In this document: positions 7,563-11,229 of the stretch, piece by piece
How positions within the stretch are numbered: position 1 is the stretch's first letter
How the letters are laid out: each line of letters begins with the position of its first letter
Assembly (NCBI GenBank): GCA_903877945.1
Contig: CAIRFY010000101.1
Span: 1-11,229, forward strand
Reading direction: 5' to 3'
Source of the DNA: an uncultured Oscillochloris sp.
GTDB lineage: Bacteria; Chloroflexota; Chloroflexia; Chloroflexales; Chloroflexaceae
DNA length: 11,229 bases
Notes under the pieces: model-generated
The model's input: the letters and a program-made list of their open reading frames with translations, nothing else
Told to the model about the DNA's origin: nothing
Databases searched by the model: none
Program-made: the position numbers and the translations under genes

Positions 7563-8474
7563 CTACATGCGCAGGGCCGGGTTAAGCTTGGTGGCGGCGA
7601 GCCACGCCTCGATGCCGACGGTGGGCTGCACCCCCTGCTCGGTAACGATCCCGGCGAGGGCGTTCAGCGGCGTCGAGTCTAAGTAGACGTTTGATACCTG
7701 AATGTTCGCCGGTACATCAGGCCAGACCTGACATGCGGGCCAGCGGGTCTGCTCCGGCTGAGGGAAGCCAGGTGGCAGGAATTTCTCGGAGCTACAGAGC
7801 GCATAGGCAGGCACGTTGGACGCCCGTGCCGAGAGTACCATGCCATAGGTACCCACCTTGTTTATCAGCCCGTGGGCGCTCAGATGATCGGCCCCGACCA
7901 GGACAAGCTGAGATTGGCCAGCCAGCACCACGGCCAGAGCATCGATTACCAGGGTTGTTGGGATGCTACTGGCGGCCAGTTCGCTGGCCATTGTGCGACC
8001 CTCACAGGCAGGGCGGCCCTCGGCACAGATCACACGGAAACGTCGGCCGGCCCGTTGGGCGTAACGTAGCACCGCACGTACCGTCGTGCTGCGGCCATTC
8101 GTCACGATCTGTACATCATCGGTAATCAACCGCAAGGCCGTCTCGGCGATTGCCGCCTCGTGGACATGCAAGCGCCACTTGAACTCGTTCGCCGCATCGA
8201 CGACCACCCGTTGGCCCTGGGCGAAGCTTTCGGCAGCATCGATCTTCCAGAGCAGGATGTTCACCAAGTTTACCATCGGTGCCATTGTTGGGCGAGAATG
8301 GATGAGCGCCCAGCCCACCTCAAGCAACCCTTGGTACAGATGAGACAGATTGCCGCTCTGATCCGCCTGTGCCTGATATATCAGCACCTCAGCGCCCTTT
8401 TCGGCGATCTCAACCGCGCCAGAGACTCCGTCTTCGGCAATGACAGCGATTGCCTGCGCGGTATGTCTGTCCAC
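7563..8474 (-). CDS. eIF2B-alpha/ribose-1,5-bisphosphate isomerase-like protein, catalytic Cys apparently lost
   Basis: 303 residues with the fold signatures of the IF-2B/MtnA/R15P-isomerase family. The marks are RPTMAPMVN at ~61-69, EGRPACEGRTMA at ~152-163, VGAD at 193-196 followed by NKVGT, and a C-terminal NVYLDSTPLNALAGIVTEQG. By recalled alignment, the enzyme motif T-H-C (catalytic cysteine in MtnA and archaeal R15P isomerase) corresponds to VTNGRS at ~124-129 here, so Gly127 replaces the cysteine. The acidic partner Asp196 is kept. This mixture suggests a non-canonical, perhaps regulatory, sugar-phosphate or nucleotide-binding protein, not a standard isomerase. The start is GTG at 8474: a strong GGAAGGA lies just upstream and an in-frame TAG closes off longer forms. 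It lies 110 bp downstream of the hybrid kinase on the same strand and may share its transcript. Confidence 0.85.
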   Translation of the reverse strand: MDRHTAQAIAVIAEDGVSGAVEIAEKGAEVLIYQAQADQSGNLSHLYQGLLEVGWALIHSRPTMAPMVNLVNILLWKIDAAESFAQGQRVVVDAANEFKWRLHVHEAAIAETALRLITDDVQIVTNGRSTTVRAVLRYAQRAGRRFRVICAEGRPACEGRTMASELAASSIPTTLVIDALAVVLAGQSQLVLVGADHLSAHGLINKVGTYGMVLSARASNVPAYALCSSEKFLPPGFPQPEQTRWPACQVWPDVPANIQVSNVYLDSTPLNALAGIVTEQGVQPTVGIEAWLAATKLNPALRM

Positions 8475-8478
8475 AGCA

Positions 8479-8485
8479 TCCTTCC
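8479..8485 (-). promoter_or_regulatory. Shine-Dalgarno that fixes the GTG start of the eIF2B-like gene
   Basis: Minus-strand GGAAGGA ends four bases before the GTG at 8474-8472. An overlapping ATG at 8479 is in another frame and lies inside the site, so it is not the start. In-frame extension upstream is blocked by a TAG. Confidence 0.7.
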
Positions 8486-8517
8486 AATCGTACTATGGGA
8501 CATCGTATAAAAGGACG

Positions 8518-8540
8518 CGGCGCACACCCGAACGGCGCAC
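8518..8540. repeat. Pair of CGGCGCAC direct repeats between hybrid kinase and eIF2B-like genes
   Basis: CGGCGCAC occurs at 8518-8525 and again at 8533-8540, 15 bp apart, within the 110-bp gap. A weak -10-like TATACG lies next to them on the minus strand without a good -35. They could be half-sites for a regulator of the downstream gene, or chance in GC-rich DNA. Confidence 0.3.
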
Positions 8541-8584
8541 TTCCCATTGCCTAGTGGCCTACAACGAGCATACCACAGATTCAC

Positions 8585-11023
8585 TCACCGATTATTGGAA
8601 CTGATAGAACGCCGCTTCAGCAGTTCTCTGATGGCCGACTCAAGTTGATCGATTGAGAAAGGCTTTGACAGATAGATGCTCCCGCTCCGCTCCAGTTGTT
8701 CAAGGGTGTCTGTACTCAGTGTATCGCCGGTGATGAAGATCACCCGCTCGGCCATGTCGGGGTCACGTTCGCGGATGGCGGACAGAAGCTCAAATCCGCT
8801 CATACCAGGCATACGGACATCGGTAAGCACCATATCGAAGGGTTCACGGCTAGAGGCGGCGAGGCCAGCCTCACCACTCATCGTCACCGTCGAACGGTGG
8901 CCGAGATCGTGCAAGAGGCGCGAGATCAACCGGATCACTGGCTCCTCGTCGTCTACGACAAGAATATTGAGCGACGGCTCTGCCTCGCGGATCGGGGAGG
9001 GCGGTGGGGCGGGCGACACGAGCTTAGCGGCGGGGAGCTCGCGTACGGGTAGTTCAACAAGAATGCGTGTGCCTACCCCCATCTGACTCTCGGCCCGGAT
9101 CTGGCCTTCATGCTCCTTGATGATGCCGAAGCAGATCGAAAGCCCGAGGCCGGTACCCTGCCCTATCGGCTTCGTCGTAAAAAATGGATTGAATATCTTG
9201 TGCAGATTACGCTCAGGGATGCCCACGCCCGTATCGCCCACCTCAACCCGGATCATCTTCCCGCCAAGCTCATCCTCATGACTCGTCGGCACCACCCGCG
9301 TGCGTAGGGTGAGCGTGCCGCGCCCGCCGCGCTCTACCATCGCGTGGCGCGCATTAGTGATCAGGTTCAAGAAGACCTGCTGGAGCTGATGTGGATCCGC
9401 CACCGTCGGCGCGAGATCTGGGTCAAGATCGAAGTGTACACTAATATTATCGACGCGTAGTTGATACGCCTGAAGCGAAAGGGCGCTACGCAGCACCTCA
9501 TTGATGAGCACCGCCGAACGTTCGGGCGTGTGTTCGCGGGCAAAGATCAGCAGGTTCTGGACGATCCTGGCGGCTCGCTCGGCCTGGGTGTGGATCTGCT
9601 CAATATCTTGGCGAGTATCATCGGAGAGGTGCGTATTTCGCAGGGTGAGCTGAGCGTAACCGCTGACACTGGTGAGCGGATTATTCAATTCGTGGGCCAC
9701 ACCAGCAACCAACTGGCCAATTGCCGAGAGTTTCTCCGACTGGATGAGTTGCTGCTCTAGGCGACGGCGATCAGTGAGGTTGCGAGCGATGCAGTGAAGC
9801 CCAGCGGGCTTGCCGTTACCATTCTGCATCACGTGAGCACTCACCTCTAGGTAGATCGGTTCCTGGTTATGGTGCGCCAGTTCAAGCTCGAAGGGCGGCA
9901 CACCCTGGCCGTCGAGCAGGGTGCGCAGGTGAACCTGGGCCTCGACCCACGAGTCGGGGGCGCAAAGCGACCAGATCGGCTGGCCGATCAGATCATGTAC
10001 TGGATAACCAGTGATCTGCGTACCAACCTTATTCATGCTCGTGATTCGCAATTCACGGTCGAGCATAAAGATCATATCGTAGGCGTTAGCGAAAAGATCT
10101 TTGTAGCGTCGCTCGCTCACTCGCACCTGCTCGTAGAGCCGAGCATTCTCGATCGCGATTGCGGCGTAATCGGCCAATGTGGCCAGCAAATACTGGTCAT
10201 TCTCACTGAAGATCCGGTCGGACTGTTGATTATCCACTGCGAGCACGCCCACCACCTGGTCGCCCACAACCAGGGGCACCTGCAAGAGCGCCCGCACCAG
10301 GAACCCGGTCTTCACCTTTAAGGCCACCCCGTTGCGAGTTTTATCGGTACGGATAGGCTTACCGGTACGCACCACTTGGCCGGCCAGTGTGTCGTGGATT
10401 GGCATGCGCAGACTCTGGGCACGCTGCTCGCCGAGGTTCTTGGCTGCCCGCAGGTACAGTTCATCGTGTTGGTTATCGCGGAGCAGCAGGAAGCCCTCTT
10501 CGGCCTGAGTAATATAAACACCGGCCTCGACGATACGCTCAAGCAACTGTTCCTGCTCCATCAAGCCCGTAACCGACTTGCCGATGCGCGAAAGTACCGT
10601 GAGTTCCTGAACACGCTGTTGGAGCGAGGCCGTAAGCCGCTCTTTATCGCGACGCAAGCGCCGTTCGCGCAGGGCTTGATCGATCACCGCACGGGCCTCG
10701 GTGTCAGAGAATGGCTTAATTAGGTAGTTCCGTGCGCCGAGGCGGAACGCCTCAACCGCGATGTTCTCCGAACCGTGGGCGGTCATCAGGATGACCGGTA
10801 CATCGTAGCCCTCCTGAGCAATAAGGCGCAGGAGATCGAGACCAGAGATATCGGGGAGTTGGAGGTCGAGCAAGATCATGTCAGGCAGGCGATCACGAAG
10901 GCGCTGTAGCCCCTGACGCCCCGTATTTGCAACGATCGGACGATAGCCAAGCTCAGGCAGCACATAGTTTGCGAGAAGCTCGCAGATTTGTTCGCTATCG
11001 TCGATGATCAGGATCTCTTCCAT
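8585..11023 (-). CDS. Cytoplasmic hybrid histidine kinase, REC-GAF-PAS-HisKA-HATPase-REC
   Basis: 812 residues from ATG 11023 with no membrane segment. The N-terminal receiver (~3-118) has acidic pair Asp8/Asp9, phospho-acceptor Asp53, Thr81 and Lys103. A coiled-coil linker follows (~112-145). GAF is ~145-298 and PAS ~303-418. HisKA carries His444 in GVAHELNNPL. The ATPase domain has Asn557 (N-box), DTGVGIP (Asp597) and GTGLGLS (~623-629). A Pro-rich hinge (~664-683) leads to a second receiver (~686-805) with Asp691/Asp692, Asp735 and Lys787. All phosphotransfer residues look intact. The first receiver probably takes phosphate from another kinase or modulates this one; the last may be the intramolecular acceptor. 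The HisKA style is NtrB-like. There is no DNA-binding output domain, so it needs a partner phosphotransfer protein or regulator outside the window. No clear Shine-Dalgarno; the start sits directly before the conserved EEILIIDDS. Confidence 0.95.
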   Translation of the reverse strand: MEEILIIDDSEQICELLANYVLPELGYRPIVANTGRQGLQRLRDRLPDMILLDLQLPDISGLDLLRLIAQEGYDVPVILMTAHGSENIAVEAFRLGARNYLIKPFSDTEARAVIDQALRERRLRRDKERLTASLQQRVQELTVLSRIGKSVTGLMEQEQLLERIVEAGVYITQAEEGFLLLRDNQHDELYLRAAKNLGEQRAQSLRMPIHDTLAGQVVRTGKPIRTDKTRNGVALKVKTGFLVRALLQVPLVVGDQVVGVLAVDNQQSDRIFSENDQYLLATLADYAAIAIENARLYEQVRVSERRYKDLFANAYDMIFMLDRELRITSMNKVGTQITGYPVHDLIGQPIWSLCAPDSWVEAQVHLRTLLDGQGVPPFELELAHHNQEPIYLEVSAHVMQNGNGKPAGLHCIARNLTDRRRLEQQLIQSEKLSAIGQLVAGVAHELNNPLTSVSGYAQLTLRNTHLSDDTRQDIEQIHTQAERAARIVQNLLIFAREHTPERSAVLINEVLRSALSLQAYQLRVDNISVHFDLDPDLAPTVADPHQLQQVFLNLITNARHAMVERGGRGTLTLRTRVVPTSHEDELGGKMIRVEVGDTGVGIPERNLHKIFNPFFTTKPIGQGTGLGLSICFGIIKEHEGQIRAESQMGVGTRILVELPVRELPAAKLVSPAPPPSPIREAEPSLNILVVDDEEPVIRLISRLLHDLGHRSTVTMSGEAGLAASSREPFDMVLTDVRMPGMSGFELLSAIRERDPDMAERVIFITGDTLSTDTLEQLERSGSIYLSKPFSIDQLESAIRELLKRRSISSNNR

Positions 11024-11145
11024 AAAGTGGTGCTGTTGCTGCCCAAGGCGACACTATGACACGACCCCATCGCCTGATGTGAGCATCCGTACAGATCGAA
11101 ACGTAGGGATACGCTGATTTAAGAAGGTGTCTCGCTTGGCTTCGA

Positions 11146-11174
11146 ATTGTACCCTGTTACGATAACCGTGGCAA
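11146..11174 (-). promoter_or_regulatory. Sigma-70-type promoter for the hybrid kinase
   Basis: On the minus strand TTGCCA (11174-11169) is followed after exactly 17 bases by TACAAT (11151-11146), five of six matches to each consensus. Predicted start is near 11139, giving a leader of ~115 bases. The leader contains a weak hairpin (11046-11051 with 11070-11075). The rest of 11024-11229 shows no supportable gene. Confidence 0.6.
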
Positions 11175-11229
11175 GAGACTCGCTCCTACCGTCAGGGCAT
11201 GAGCAAAGTCAACTCCGGCCCCCTCACCC

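Noticed and set aside
11046..11075. 6-bp hairpin with an 18-base loop in the hybrid kinase leader
   Set aside because: Too short a stem and too large a loop to claim a riboswitch or attenuator.
11199..11229. Possible start of a divergent plus-strand gene (ATG at 11199, MSKVNSG...)
   Set aside because: Only ten codons are visible, ribosome-site spacing is poor, and the possible promoter (TTGGCT/TACGAT, 16-base spacer) is weak; cannot be judged from this window.

Overview
This window looks like chromosomal DNA from a GC-rich, probably filamentous member of the Chloroflexota (Chloroflexales/Herpetosiphon-like). That assignment rests on general features: Calx-beta repeat proteins with long Thr/Pro linkers, GAF/PAS-rich histidine kinases and a PhnP-like hydrolase. 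There is no marker gene. I see no phage genes, transposase, tRNA, rRNA or CRISPR array.

Layout. (1) Positions 1-3029, minus strand: the N-terminal ~1009 codons of a very large membrane-anchored Calx-beta repeat protein that runs off the left edge. It has a cytoplasmic tail, one membrane segment, a Thr/Pro-rich stalk of ~130 residues, and then at least seven ~110-114-residue repeats. (2) 2971-5247, minus: a membrane sensor histidine kinase (TM, Cache-like sensor, TM, HAMP, PAS, HisKA, HATPase). Its 3' end overlaps the start of the Calx-beta gene by 59 bp, so the two are very likely one transcription unit driven from a promoter at 5346-5374. (3) 5248-5555: a divergent intergenic region with promoters for both directions and a long imperfect palindrome. 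(4) 5556-6314 and 6371-7483, plus: a PhnP-type metallo-beta-lactamase-fold phosphodiesterase and a GT4 glycosyltransferase, ending in a strong intrinsic terminator at 7481-7519. (5) 7563-8474, minus: an eIF2B-alpha/ribose-1,5-bisphosphate isomerase-like protein that appears to lack the catalytic cysteine. (6) 8585-11023, minus: a soluble hybrid histidine kinase with a receiver at both ends (REC-GAF-PAS-HisKA-HATPase-REC), preceded by a good sigma-70-type promoter at 11146-11174.

Working together. The membrane kinase and the Calx-beta stalk protein probably form an envelope-sensing or adhesion module, since they are translationally overlapped. The hybrid kinase looks like a cytoplasmic phosphorelay node. 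Neither kinase has a DNA-binding response regulator in the window, so outputs must lie elsewhere. The hydrolase/glycosyltransferase pair is an ordinary small operon with no visible link to signalling. The most notable points are the large unreported-looking repeat protein coupled to a kinase, the near-identical DNA repeats inside it, and the degenerate active site of the eIF2B-like protein. None of this amounts to a clearly new defence or mobile system.
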